A stretch of DNA of 64,000 nucleotides from PALSA-350 sp963794165 (GCA_963794165.1 CAWCCT010000007.1:558001-622000), one strand, 5' to 3'; counted from the first letter of the stretch, positions 11,116 to 19,539 are shown. Program-made: numbers and translations. The notes: generated by a model from the sequence alone, not told the origin.

Positions 11116-12924
11116 ATGTCCATCTTCCCGCGTAGTATCTGCAAGTTGCTCGTTGCTTTCCTGGTTGTTCCGCCACTGGCCTGGGGCAGCGCCTACGATG
11201 GGCATCCCAAACTTGTCGTCATCCTGGTCGTCGATCAGTTCCGTGCGGACTACCTTGACCGCTACCGTGCGGACTTCAAAGGCCGGGGCTTCCGCCTTTT
11301 CCTCGACCATGGCGCCTACTTCGAAGATTGCTACTACGACTACGCCAACACCAAGACTGCTCCCGGCCACGCCACCCTGGGAACCGGGGCTTACACCGAC
11401 GGTCATGGCATCTCTTCCAACGAATGGTGGGACTTAACCCGCAACAAGACTCGCCCTGTTTCCTCGGTTGAGGACGATCGTTATCGCATCTTGGGCGCGA
11501 TTCATCCCGGCAAGGAGCCGGGCGCCTCGCCGCTCAATCTTCGCGCCTCCACCGTCGGCGATTCGTTGCGCCTGGCGACGGCAGGCCAGGCCAAAGTCTT
11601 CGGCATCTCCCTCAAGGATCGGGCTGCCATTCTGCCCACCGGCTATTCGGCCAATGGCGCCTACTGGATCGAACCGGCTTCCGGCGCCTTCATCACTTCC
11701 AGCTACTACATGGACGCGCTGCCGGACTGGGTAACCACCTTTAACTCCGGCGATCGCGCTGCACAAGCCCAACAGGAAGCCAACGACCCGGGTAACCGTC
11801 CCTTCTTTGACGCGGTGGGATCCACCCCCGCGGGCAACGCCTACGAGCTCGATTTCGCGCGCGCGCTGATCACCAACGAGCAACTCGGCAGCCATCCGGT
11901 GACCGACATGCTGGTCATCAGTCTCTCCGCCAATGACTTGGTCGGCCATCGATTCGGGCCGGACTCACCCCAGGCCCGGCAGATGGTGGATACTCTCGAC
12001 CTGCAGCTGGACAGCTTCTTCTCCTGGCTGGACAAGAACGTTCCTGGCGGACTGGCGAACATGTGGATCACCCTCTCTGCCGATCATGGAGTGGCGCCCG
12101 TACCCGTCGCCGCCCAGGCCTTGGGTATGCCTGCGGCCACCATCGATATGGGCAAATTCGTCGCCAACCTCAACGACGCCATGAATGCCAAATTCTCTCC
12201 CGGAGAAAAAGTCGAATACCTGCTGTCGCAGCAGGAGCTGCCCTACCTGTCGCTCAACCGTCCGTCCTTTGACGTCGCAGGCATCAACGAACAGGAAGCG
12301 GAGCAGGCCATTCAGCAAGCAGTTCCGGCTGCCATCGCTGCGTTGCCGCCGACACCACCCCCACCTGCCACGCCGATCCCTACTCCGCCCGCAGCCCCAA
12401 CAACCCCACCGTTGGCGCGCACGCTACCTCCAGCCGGCTCCAGACAGCGCTCCTCTAAACAGCGCTCCATCACTGCCGCTCCCATTACCCCGCCGCCGGC
12501 GCCGCCTGCCCGCCAACCGACCATCCCCGCCGTTGTGCACACTTACACCCGCGATCAGCTGGCCTCGGGTTTGCTGCCTCCTTCGGAGTGGGGACTTCTC
12601 TTGGCCCACAGTTACAGCCCCAATGGCGGGTGGTACGTCATGGTGATCCCCGAGGCTTACCAGATGCAGACCCTGAGGAACGGCGGCACCACGCATTTCA
12701 GCCCCTGGTCCTATGACCGCCATGTCCCCCTGGGTTTTTACGGCGCGCCCTTCACTCCCGGCATCTACCACGGCCGGGTCCAGCCGGTAGATCTGGCCGC
12801 CACGCTGGCATCCCTGCTGGGCGTCAATCAACCATCCGCCTCGGTGGGGAACGTCTTGACCCAGGCTATCCATACTGTGCCCTCTCTTCCCACCCCGCGG
12901 TCGGCGAGAACGCCCAGCCCGTGA
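11116..12924 (+). CDS. Exported alkaline phosphatase superfamily protein, PafA/nucleotide-pyrophosphatase type
   Basis: A 602-residue protein starting at ATG 11116, with a signal peptide ending near residue 25 (LAWGSAYDG). Motifs follow the PafA/NPP group: VVDQFRADYL (metal Asp near 40), TKTAPGHATLGTG with the probable Thr nucleophile near 81, NDLVGHRFGPDSP and SADHGVAPVP (metal ligands). It should hydrolyse phosphomono- or diesters in the periplasm. A proline-rich, low-complexity insert lies at about residues 410-475, just before HTYTRDQLASG, and is unusual within this fold. The last codons overlap the next gene: a GTG at 12921 starts inside the stop region (GTGA), so phosphatase and pyrD are translationally coupled. 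Confidence 0.82.
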   Translation: MSIFPRSICKLLVAFLVVPPLAWGSAYDGHPKLVVILVVDQFRADYLDRYRADFKGRGFRLFLDHGAYFEDCYYDYANTKTAPGHATLGTGAYTDGHGISSNEWWDLTRNKTRPVSSVEDDRYRILGAIHPGKEPGASPLNLRASTVGDSLRLATAGQAKVFGISLKDRAAILPTGYSANGAYWIEPASGAFITSSYYMDALPDWVTTFNSGDRAAQAQQEANDPGNRPFFDAVGSTPAGNAYELDFARALITNEQLGSHPVTDMLVISLSANDLVGHRFGPDSPQARQMVDTLDLQLDSFFSWLDKNVPGGLANMWITLSADHGVAPVPVAAQALGMPAATIDMGKFVANLNDAMNAKFSPGEKVEYLLSQQELPYLSLNRPSFDVAGINEQEAEQAIQQAVPAAIAALPPTPPPPATPIPTPPAAPTTPPLARTLPPAGSRQRSSKQRSITAAPITPPPAPPARQPTIPAVVHTYTRDQLASGLLPPSEWGLLLAHSYSPNGGWYVMVIPEAYQMQTLRNGGTTHFSPWSYDRHVPLGFYGAPFTPGIYHGRVQPVDLAATLASLLGVNQPSASVGNVLTQAIHTVPSLPTPRSARTPSP

Positions 12925-13844
12925 AGCCCGACATGAGCGTTCGCTTCGCCGGTCTTGTGCTCCGCAACCCAGTCATTGCTGCCAGCGGGACGTTCGGCTA
13001 TGGAGTCGAATTTGAAGACGTGGTCTCTATCGACCGTATTGGGGGCTTCATCACCAAAGGCCTGTCGCTTGAGCCCATGGCCGGCAACCAGGCCCCGCGG
13101 CTGATTGAAACCCCGGGTGGCATGATCAACGCCATTGGATTACAGAACATCGGAGTGAAGGCGTTCATCGAGAAGAAGCTTCCCCTGCTCCGGCCGCACA
13201 CCGGCACTGCCTGCATTGCGAATGTGTTTGGCTACGAGATACGCGACTACGTAGGAGTGATTGAAGCGCTCAACTCCGCGCCCGGGATTGCCGCTTACGA
13301 GTTGAACGCTTCTTGTCCCAACACCCAGCACGGGGGAATGGTTTTTGGTACCGACACCGGGATTCTCGATCAACTGGTCACGCGAGCCAAGGCAGTTGCG
13401 CGACGCCCGCTGATTGTGAAGTTATCGCCCAACGTTACGTCCATCGCCCAAATGGCGAAATGTGCCGAAAATGCCGGTGCGGACGCAATCTCGCTGGTCA
13501 ACACCTTCTTATCTCTCTCCATCGACGTAGAGAGCCGCCGCCCGCGCATAGCGAATAACACGGGAGGCCTTTCCGGCCCAGCGATCAAGCCCATCGCCGT
13601 GCGCATGGTCTACGAAGCTGCTCGCGCGGTCACGATTCCGATCTGCGGCCTCGGTGGCATCGCCACCGCGGAAGACGCTATTGAGTTTCTGCTAGCGGGG
13701 GCGACTGCCGTCCAGATTGGCACTGCCAGCTATGCCGACCCGCGAGCGGTGCAGCGTATCGCAGAATCGCTGGAGCGCTGGTGTGCTCGCCATCGCATCT
13801 CCCGCGTTAAAGATCTGATAGGCGCCGTGCAGGTAAACGGATAG
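12921..13844 (+). CDS. pyrD: Dihydroorotate dehydrogenase, class 1B catalytic subunit
   Basis: Oxidises dihydroorotate to orotate in pyrimidine synthesis. The 307 residues fit the family. Landmarks: RNPVIAASGTFGYG, FITKGLSLEPMAGN, AYELNASCPNTQHGG with the catalytic Cys of class 1B enzymes, LIVKLSPNVT, SLVNTF, GGLSGPAIKPIAVRMV, and the FMN-phosphate loop GLGGI..AEDAIEFLLAGATAVQIGTA. A cysteine as catalytic base and the SGPAIKPIA motif favour type 1B, which needs the PyrK electron-transfer subunit; no pyrK is in this window. The GTG start overlaps the upstream phosphatase stop; the internal ATG at 12933 (MSVRFAGLVL) is an equally good start. Confidence 0.95.
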   Translation: MKPDMSVRFAGLVLRNPVIAASGTFGYGVEFEDVVSIDRIGGFITKGLSLEPMAGNQAPRLIETPGGMINAIGLQNIGVKAFIEKKLPLLRPHTGTACIANVFGYEIRDYVGVIEALNSAPGIAAYELNASCPNTQHGGMVFGTDTGILDQLVTRAKAVARRPLIVKLSPNVTSIAQMAKCAENAGADAISLVNTFLSLSIDVESRRPRIANNTGGLSGPAIKPIAVRMVYEAARAVTIPICGLGGIATAEDAIEFLLAGATAVQIGTASYADPRAVQRIAESLERWCARHRISRVKDLIGAVQVNG

Positions 13845-13870
13845 CCGGCCCGGAAGAGTCTGTGTCAGAA

Positions 13871-14106
13871 CCTCCTGGATAAGGTGATGGAAGGATCTCT
13901 CCTCACCACGGACCCCGGGTGCCCCACATCTCGCTCGTTTTTCGCGAGATGTGGGATACCGCAACTGATCGCTCCAAGCTTTTATTCGACATGAACAGTC
14001 AAGGGTCGAGATTCGTGGTATCCCACATCTCGCGAAAAACGAGCGAGATGTGGGGCACCCGGGGTCCGTGGTGAGGAGAGATCCTTCCATCACCTTATCC
14101 AGGAGG
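13871..14106. repeat. Long palindrome, family P1 copy 1 (90-nt perfect arms)
   Basis: The left arm 13871-13960 and right arm 14017-14106 are perfectly complementary over 90 nt, around a 56-nt loop. The inner part of each arm carries the family core: GGTGCCCCACATCTCG, then CTCGTTTTTCGCGAG, then ATGTGGGATACC. The outer 46 nt (for example CCTCCTGGATAAGGTGATGG) are private to this copy apart from a partial match at 45.58 kb. It sits between the convergent genes pyrD and the zinc-finger membrane protein, beside a bidirectional terminator. Confidence 0.97.
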
Positions 14107-14131
14107 GCTGAGGGTGTCTAGGGAAGAGGAT

Positions 14132-14152
14132 GAGCGCCGTAGGCGCGGCACT
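14132..14152. repeat. Short dispersed repeat GAGCGCCGTAGGCGCGGCACT
   Basis: This 21-nt GC-rich word recurs in reverse complement at 26110-26130 with one mismatch. Both copies are intergenic at convergent gene ends. The word contains the inverted halves GCCG..CGGC and may be part of a larger dispersed element. Confidence 0.7.
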
Positions 14153-14190
14153 CTCTCCGGCAGAGAACGTAATCGACGCACCTCCATGCA

Positions 14191-14226
14191 AAAGAAAAAG
14201 CCCCTGTTTCCAGGGGCTTTTTCTTT
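14191..14226. terminator. Bidirectional intrinsic terminator
   Basis: A 16-bp perfect stem, AAAGAAAAAGCCCCTG at 14191-14206 and its complement at 14211-14226, closes a 4-nt loop. The GC core is flanked by A- and T-runs on both sides, so it can end transcripts from pyrD on the plus strand and from the minus-strand gene whose stop is at 14241. Confidence 0.88.
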
Positions 14227-14240
14227 CAATTCAAAACCGT

Positions 14241-14711
14241 TCAGGCCACGTTCCTCATCAATCTCTCCCGCAATTCCTCGGGGATGCGGTCTTGGAGCAC
14301 CCGCGCTTGCGCCAGTGCCACTTCGGCAAGATAAACCGGGGCCGGGGTAGCCACCGCAACCAGCACCCACGTCGTCAAGGAAATCAGTAGACCCGCGATA
14401 GCCGCCGCCTGCAGGCTCAACACAATCGACATCTGCCACACATGAAGATCGACCAGCGCCCAATGCTGCAGAGGGTGCACCCGGTGTATGACCGCCAACG
14501 CCAGCAGAAAAGCGGCAATCGACACCGTGCTCAAGCCAATCAAAACCACATCGATGGTGCGATGCAGCCGCTGCCGGGAGAGGCAATGCGCACACTCCAC
14601 CAGGTGCTGTTCGTAATCACGGCGCATCTCAGGAGTAATACCCGAGATGTCATATCTCCAGCTGGAAAGTATGTCGCCTACCACTCGATCTGTGCATGCT
14701 GTCGTTTGCAT
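14241..14711 (-). CDS. Putative zinc-finger membrane protein (anti-sigma-like)
   Basis: A 156-residue protein. The N-terminal ~45 residues hold MRRDYEQHLVECAHCLSRQR, an HxxxCxxC pattern like the zf-HC2 zinc finger of anti-sigma factors and related membrane regulators. Three hydrophobic stretches follow: VVLIGLSTVSIAAFLLALAV, MSIVLSLQAAAIAGLLISL and part of LTTWVLVAVATPAPVYL, then a charged tail RVLQDRIPEELRERLMRN. A cytoplasmic zinc finger fixed to membrane helices is typical of regulators that hold a partner at the membrane, but no sigma factor gene is adjacent. It is transcribed leftwards into the terminator at 14191-14226. The function is inferred only from architecture. Confidence 0.65.
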   Translation of the reverse strand: MQTTACTDRVVGDILSSWRYDISGITPEMRRDYEQHLVECAHCLSRQRLHRTIDVVLIGLSTVSIAAFLLALAVIHRVHPLQHWALVDLHVWQMSIVLSLQAAAIAGLLISLTTWVLVAVATPAPVYLAEVALAQARVLQDRIPEELRERLMRNVA

Positions 14712-14774
14712 TGTTATATTTAGCCGCGTAGTACCATAGTAACATTTTACACAAGTCTGGCAGAACTTACTCGA

Positions 14775-15674
14775 TTATAAGCATATCGGCTCGAGAGGTA
14801 CATTCTGCTGGGCCAGGAGCAGCTTATTGGCCAGCAGACTCATACGGTCGCGCAATGCTCTCTCCGCCGTAACCCGCGCCAGCTCGGGCAGGTTGTTACA
14901 TTCAGATAGATGCGCCAGGACGACATAAGACGCGTTTCCATCGTAATTCTTCTCCAGAAAATCGGAGGCCGCTTCATTCGATAAGTGGCCCACCCGCGAC
15001 ATGACCCGCTGCTTGACGGACCAGGGATAGGGCCCGTCCCGCAACATTTCCAGGTCGTGGTTACTTTCGAGCATAAGAACGTCGCAGTTTCGGATTGCCA
15101 TCTTCACGTTAGGGGGCATGTATCCCAGATCGGTAGCGATGGCCATGCGCACCCCATCCGCTTCGAAGACAAAACCTACCGGGTCGGCCGCATCGTGGGG
15201 AATGGTGAATGGAGTGATCGCAATGTCCCCAATCCAGAATCCACTACCGGCGGCGAAGTACTCCACCCCAGGAAGGTTGCATGGATCTTCCCGCCTGGTT
15301 GTGGCAGGCTCGTCTGCGCACCGGGTCTCCTGTTCACGCTCCGCGGGGTTTTGCTGCCGCAGAGCCAGCCACGCGGCATAGGTCATCCGTTTGTGAGGCA
15401 TCATCCAGCGCATCCACGCCCGATGGGTGGCCTGGGTAAAGTAGACCGGCACGCCCAACTTGCGAGCCAGCACGGCTACACCCTGCACATGGTCCTGATG
15501 TTCGTGGGTGATCAGCAAAGCGTCGATGGCCGCTGGATCTTCGTCTGCCATACGCATGCGTTTCAGCAGTTCGCGGCAGGAGAGCCCAGCGTCGACCAGG
15601 ATGCGCGTCCGGCTGCTCGACACTAACGTGCTGTTCCCCTTGGAGCCTGAGGCCAGCACAGTCATCCGCATCAT
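14775..15674 (-). CDS. MBL-fold metallo-hydrolase, YycJ/WalJ-like
   Basis: The opening MTVLASGSKGNSTLVSSSRT and ILVDAGLSCRELLKRM match the YycJ/WalJ type of metallo-beta-lactamase-fold proteins. The metal motif is THEHQDHVQG (HxHxDH), with further ligands in FTIPHDAADPVGF, ATDLGYM, ESNHD and the C-terminal VLAHLSECNNLPELA. Length 299 residues; WalJ is about 260, and the extra sequence is a loop of some 40 residues (AWLALRQQNPAEREQE onwards) before the GVEYFAAG strand. WalJ homologues act as DNA 5'-exonucleases or in cell-wall stress; the substrate here is unproven. It lies 75 bp upstream of the 3-hydroxybutyryl-CoA dehydrogenase stop, in the opposite order of transcription along a leftward gene run. 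Confidence 0.85.
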   Translation of the reverse strand: MMRMTVLASGSKGNSTLVSSSRTRILVDAGLSCRELLKRMRMADEDPAAIDALLITHEHQDHVQGVAVLARKLGVPVYFTQATHRAWMRWMMPHKRMTYAAWLALRQQNPAEREQETRCADEPATTRREDPCNLPGVEYFAAGSGFWIGDIAITPFTIPHDAADPVGFVFEADGVRMAIATDLGYMPPNVKMAIRNCDVLMLESNHDLEMLRDGPYPWSVKQRVMSRVGHLSNEAASDFLEKNYDGNASYVVLAHLSECNNLPELARVTAERALRDRMSLLANKLLLAQQNVPLEPICL

Positions 15675-15749
15675 TCAAAAAGCATACGCTCGCTCGCCCT
15701 CAACACAAGGCCTGTCGCAGCAAAGGTGCCACCCACGCCAACCCGTGGT

Positions 15750-16601
15750 TCAATATTGGTAAAATCCGCGGCCCGACTTGCGCCCCAGCCAGCCCGCATC
15801 CACCATGCGGATCAGCAGCGGGCAGGGCCGGTACTTGGGATCACCCAGACCCTCCACCATCACCCGCATGATGTCCAGGCAGACATCCAGGCCGATAAAG
15901 TCGGCCAGTGCCAGCGGCCCCATGGGATGGGCCATGCCCAACTGAAACACCTGGTCCACTGCGGCAGGGGTGGCTACCCCCTCCATCACCGCGTACATCG
16001 CCTCATTGAGCAGCGGCATAAGCACCCGGTTGGAGACAAAGCCAGGTGCGTCGTTGACCTCCACCGGGGACTTGCCCAGCTTCTCGGCCAGCGCCTTGAC
16101 CTGGGCAAACGTTTCGTCGCTGGTCTCGAGACCCCGAACCACCTCCACCAGCTTCATCACCGGGACCGGGTTGAAGAAGTGCATCCCGATGACCTGGCTT
16201 GGCCTTTGCGTCTGTGCCGCCAGGCGAGTGATGGAGATGGAAGAAGTATTGGAAGCCAGAATCGCTTCCGGCTTGAGCACCGAATCCAGCTCCGAGAAGA
16301 GTTCCTGCTTGATAGCAAAACGCTCGGGCGCGGCCTCGATGACGAAATCGCAGACGGAGAAATCCTGTCCTTCCAGGGTGCCACGGATCAATCCCAGGGC
16401 CTTTTCCGCCTCGGCTTGGGTTAATTTGCCCTTGGCCGTCTCGCGCTCCAGGTTCTTTCGAATCGTCTCCAGGCCACGATCGAGGAAACGCTGTTCCACC
16501 TCGCACAGCACTACCTGAAAACCGCTCCGGGCAAAGACATGCGCGATGCCATTGCCCATGGTCCCGGCGCCTACCACTCCAACTGCTTTGATTTCGATCA
16601 T
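15750..16601 (-). CDS. 3-hydroxybutyryl-CoA dehydrogenase
   Basis: NAD(P)-dependent oxidation of 3-hydroxyacyl-CoA to 3-oxoacyl-CoA, or the reverse in acetoacetyl-CoA reduction. The N-terminal Rossmann motif is VGVVGAGTMGNGIAHVFARSGF. The catalytic His is in IGMHFFNPVPVMKLVEVV, and the substrate region NTSSISIT precedes it. The C-terminal domain has DAPGFVSNRVLMPLLNEAMY and LGMAHPMGPLALADFIGLDV, ending GRKSGRGFYQY. The 283 residues fit the Hbd/PaaH single-function enzymes rather than FadB. It is followed in the same direction by WalJ-like and preceded by the PP2C phosphatase with an 11-bp gap, so it may share its transcript. The acyl-CoA mutase nearby makes a short-chain acyl-CoA role plausible. 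Confidence 0.93.
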   Translation of the reverse strand: MIEIKAVGVVGAGTMGNGIAHVFARSGFQVVLCEVEQRFLDRGLETIRKNLERETAKGKLTQAEAEKALGLIRGTLEGQDFSVCDFVIEAAPERFAIKQELFSELDSVLKPEAILASNTSSISITRLAAQTQRPSQVIGMHFFNPVPVMKLVEVVRGLETSDETFAQVKALAEKLGKSPVEVNDAPGFVSNRVLMPLLNEAMYAVMEGVATPAAVDQVFQLGMAHPMGPLALADFIGLDVCLDIMRVMVEGLGDPKYRPCPLLIRMVDAGWLGRKSGRGFYQY

Positions 16602-16612
16602 TCTTGAATAGG

Positions 16613-17359
16613 CTATCGTGCCCGGGCCAGCACGCAGGTGATGTTATCCCGTCCTCCGGCCTCGTTGGCCGCCCGAATCAGCTTGGCGCACGTCTCCTCC
16701 AGCCCTTCGGAAGCGCGCAGTATCCCCGCGATACGCTCGTCATCCACTTCGCGCATCAGCCCATCGGAGGCCAGCAGATACACGTCTCCAGGAGCCACGG
16801 CAAACTCGATCACGTCGGCGTCCACCTCGTCCTGGGTGCCCACGGCCCGGGTGATGACATTGCGCATGGGAGAGGTCTCGGCTTGCGCCTGGGTCAGCTG
16901 CCCCAGCCGAACCTGCTCATCCACCAGCGAATGATCATGGGTCAGGCGTTCCAGCCTGCCGTCGCGCAGGCGATAGCAGCGGCTGTCTCCCACGTGCGCT
17001 ACCCATGCCCGATGGTCACGGGTGGCCATCGCCACCAGGGTGGTTCCCATGCCCGCACGGGCCGGGTCCTCCTCCGCGCTGCAATGCACGCTGTGGTTGG
17101 CCAGGTCGACCGCCTTTTGGAATGTTTCCCGGGTTAGCGGGCCCTGGCTCATGGCATGAAGCATGGCCTCAACCGCCATCCGGCTGGCCACTTCGCCCGC
17201 GGCCGCGCCACCCATGCCGTCGCAGACCACAAAGTTGCAGGCGCCTTCGCGGTTATTGAGGTTTAGACCATAGAAGTCTTCATTGCTCTTTCGGGTCCGT
17301 CCCTGGTCGGACGCACCCGCTGCCTCGTACTCCAGCATTCTTTGCTGCTTCTCTGGCAT
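16613..17359 (-). CDS. PP2C-type Ser/Thr protein phosphatase
   Basis: Metal-dependent phosphatase (PPM family) of the bacterial Stp/PrpC kind, reversing Hanks-type kinase phosphorylation. Start MPEKQQRMLEYEAAG at 17359 is chosen because AGGGA lies 6 nt upstream; a longer reading to 17395 is possible. Motifs: SDQGRTRKSNEDFYGL, VCDGMGGAAAGEVASRMAVE, GMGTTLVAM, VAHVGDSRCYRLRDG, LTHDHSLV, YLLASDGLMREV and the final GGRDNITCVL. All metal-binding Asp residues are present. No kinase gene is in the neighbourhood. About 248 residues, cytoplasmic, no membrane helix. Confidence 0.93.
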   Translation of the reverse strand: MPEKQQRMLEYEAAGASDQGRTRKSNEDFYGLNLNNREGACNFVVCDGMGGAAAGEVASRMAVEAMLHAMSQGPLTRETFQKAVDLANHSVHCSAEEDPARAGMGTTLVAMATRDHRAWVAHVGDSRCYRLRDGRLERLTHDHSLVDEQVRLGQLTQAQAETSPMRNVITRAVGTQDEVDADVIEFAVAPGDVYLLASDGLMREVDDERIAGILRASEGLEETCAKLIRAANEAGGRDNITCVLARAR

Positions 17360-17465
17360 CTGCTTCCCTGTGGAGCACATTAATTGTGCCACCATAATCT
17401 GTCCTGAACCCGGCGTAAAGCAGGTTTTGGGATTTCCTATGGCTACTCCAGGGAGAACGCCGTGA

Positions 17466-17780
17466 CTAGCTAGCTAAACCAAGGTCTCTTAATTGATGGA
17501 GAGAGAAGATTTGCCGGTTGCCGGTGACCCGGTCGATCAAAGAAGCGGTTAAACCGGCATGCAGGGTCCGTTGAATCACTTTGAGGTGAAACGGAGTGCT
17601 GCTGGTCAACGCGGACAAGCGGTGCGACAACGGCTCCCATTGCTCGAAGTGCGCCCGGCGTGGCTCCCCCGGTCCCTCCGGCAAGGCAATCAATTCGACT
17701 TTCTGGCTGGCAGGATCGCCGGAAAGGCCGTTCACCAGCCTCAACTGCAAGGAATAGAAAGTTGCTTCTTGGTTGTTCAT
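17466..17780 (-). CDS. Hypothetical protein
   Basis: A frame of 104 residues from ATG 17780 (MNNQEATFYSLQLRLVNGL); the frame stays open upstream to 17885 but the added N-terminus is rich in Arg and lacks any pattern. The protein has VELIALPEGPGEPRRAHFEQWEPL and a C-terminal part with LKVIQRTLHAGLTASLIDRV. No membrane segment or signal peptide. I do not recognise a family. It lies between the PP2C gene and the acyl-CoA mutase, all leftward, with gaps of about 100 and 130 bp. Coding is supported by length and direction only. Confidence 0.4.
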   Translation of the reverse strand: MNNQEATFYSLQLRLVNGLSGDPASQKVELIALPEGPGEPRRAHFEQWEPLSHRLSALTSSTPFHLKVIQRTLHAGLTASLIDRVTGNRQIFSLHQLRDLGLAS

Positions 17781-17913
17781 ATAGTTTTTCTGTCTGGAAA
17801 TAGCTAAACACGCTCCGGCCCTGGAGTGAAGCAGGAGTTGTATTCGCTTTACCCGTCGGTGGTATTCCCGCCGGGTTTGAGTCACCTCCCTTTTCGCCTC
17901 TTGGTAACGCGGC

Positions 17914-19539
17914 TCAGGAGATGCTGACCTCTTGGTAGGTTCCTAACACGCTACGCATGGCAGCGCAGATTTCGCCCAGGGTGGCGTAGGCGCGCACGCA
18001 ATCCAGCAGGTAGGGCATGGTGTTCGCGGCCGAGAGGGTGCCCCGGCTGGCGCGGGGTGGAAGCTCGAGCGCACGCTTGAGCGCGTCCAGGCTTTGCGCC
18101 ACGGCCTCGCCGGAGCGACGGGCGCGCAGCCGCTCCAGTTTGCCGCTCTGCCAGCCGCGGACCGACTCTCCAATACGGAGAATTTCCTGCGGCTCCTCCT
18201 CCACCACGTATTCATTCACGCCGACGATGATCTTCTCCCGGTTTTCCACCGCCCGCTGGTAGGCGTAGCTGGCATCGGCAATTTCTTTTTGCGGAAAGCC
18301 GCGTTCAATGGCCTGCACCATACCCCCCATGGCGTCTAGTTTGTTGAAGTAGTCGAAGGCGCCCTGCTCCATATCGAGGGTGAGCCGTTCCACGAAATAG
18401 GATCCGCCCAACGGGTCGACGGTATTGGCAACCCCCGATTCGTAGGCCAGGATTTGCTGCGTACGCAAGGCGATGCGCGCCGCCTCTTCGGTGGGCAAGG
18501 CCAGGGCTTCGTCAAATCCGTCCGTGTGCAGGCTCTGCGTGCCCCCCAGTACCGCGGCCAGGGCCTGGATCGCTACCCGCGCGATATTGTTTTTGGGCTG
18601 CTGTGCGGTGAGCGAGACGCCCGCAGTCTGCGTATGAAAGCGCAAGCGGTGGGAGCGGACATCCTGGGCGCCAAAACGCTCGGTCATCAGCCGGTACCAG
18701 ATTTTGCGCGCGGCCCGGAATTTGCTTATCTCTTCAAAAAAATCATTGTGGGCATTGAAGAAAAAGCTCAGCCGAGGCGCGAAATCATCGATCTGAAGTC
18801 CGCGGCGCAGGGCCCACTCCACATACTCCACCCCATCGTAAAGGGTGAAGGCCAGTTCCTGAAGCGCTGTCGATCCCGCCTCGCGAATGTGATAGCCACT
18901 GATGGAGATGGGGTTGAAGCGTGGAGTGAAGAGCGACCCGAACTCGATGGTATCGATCACCAGCCGCATGGAGGGCGCGGGAGGGAAGATGAATTCCTTC
19001 TGCGCGATATATTCCTTCAGGATGTCATTCTGCAGCGTGCCTGCAGCTTTTTCCCAAGCTCCGCCCTGCTTCTCGACCGCTACCAGGTACATGGCCCACA
19101 GTACGTTGGCGGGGGAGTTAATGGTCATGGAAACGCTGGTCTTGTCCAGCTCGATGCCGGAGAAGAGAACCTCCATATCTTCCAGCGAATCGATGGCCAC
19201 CCCGCACTTGCCCACTTCCCCTTCGCTCTCCGCGTCGTCGGAGTCGTATCCCATCAGGGTGGGGAGGTCAAAGGCTACGGACAGTCCTCCTCCGCCGTTA
19301 GCCAGCAGGTAGCGGTAGCGCGCGTTGGTCTCTTCCGGCGTGGCAAAGCCGGAGAACTGGCGCATGGTCCAGAGTTTGCCGCGGTACCCGGTGCTATGGA
19401 TGCCGCGCGTATACGGCGGCTCACCGGGAAGGCCAAGCGTCCAGTCCGCAGGCAGATCGGCTTGCGTATAGAGCTGGCGCACAGGCACGCCAGAGATGCT
19501 GGTAAATCGAGCCTCTTTAGCGTCGTCTCTGTTCCCCAC
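17914..19539 (-). CDS. icmA: B12-dependent acyl-CoA mutase large subunit, isobutyryl-CoA mutase-like
   Basis: Radical carbon-skeleton mutase of the methylmalonyl-CoA mutase family: GLSVAFDLPTLMGYDSDD, GVAIDSLEDMEVLF, SISGYHIREAGSTALQEL, GGTQSLHTDGFDEALALPTE, VDPLGGSYFVE. The C-terminal B12-binding domain is absent (about 541 residues), so it needs a separate small subunit, not found here. Two substrate-contact positions differ from methylmalonyl-CoA mutase: Phe (codon 19354-19356, in WTMRQFSGF) replaces Tyr89, and Gln (codon 19000-19002, in ILKEYIAQKEF) replaces Arg207; their spacing of 118 residues matches exactly. Phe/Gln is the isobutyryl-CoA mutase signature. The GTG start at 19539 has GAGG 7 nt upstream; ATG 19563 is an alternative. 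Confidence 0.8.
   Translation of the reverse strand: MGNRDDAKEARFTSISGVPVRQLYTQADLPADWTLGLPGEPPYTRGIHSTGYRGKLWTMRQFSGFATPEETNARYRYLLANGGGGLSVAFDLPTLMGYDSDDAESEGEVGKCGVAIDSLEDMEVLFSGIELDKTSVSMTINSPANVLWAMYLVAVEKQGGAWEKAAGTLQNDILKEYIAQKEFIFPPAPSMRLVIDTIEFGSLFTPRFNPISISGYHIREAGSTALQELAFTLYDGVEYVEWALRRGLQIDDFAPRLSFFFNAHNDFFEEISKFRAARKIWYRLMTERFGAQDVRSHRLRFHTQTAGVSLTAQQPKNNIARVAIQALAAVLGGTQSLHTDGFDEALALPTEEAARIALRTQQILAYESGVANTVDPLGGSYFVERLTLDMEQGAFDYFNKLDAMGGMVQAIERGFPQKEIADASYAYQRAVENREKIIVGVNEYVVEEEPQEILRIGESVRGWQSGKLERLRARRSGEAVAQSLDALKRALELPPRASRGTLSAANTMPYLLDCVRAYATLGEICAAMRSVLGTYQEVSIS

Noticed and set aside
13900..14100. Reading frames giving peptides such as PTSREKRARCGAP in the palindromes (also near 21.6, 57.4 and 62.3 kb)
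   Set aside because: They are translations of the repeat core, recur with the repeat rather than with a gene, and have no start signals.
13845..14110. Insertion sequence ends
   Set aside because: Long inverted repeats are present but no transposase lies between or beside them and no target-site duplication was recognised.
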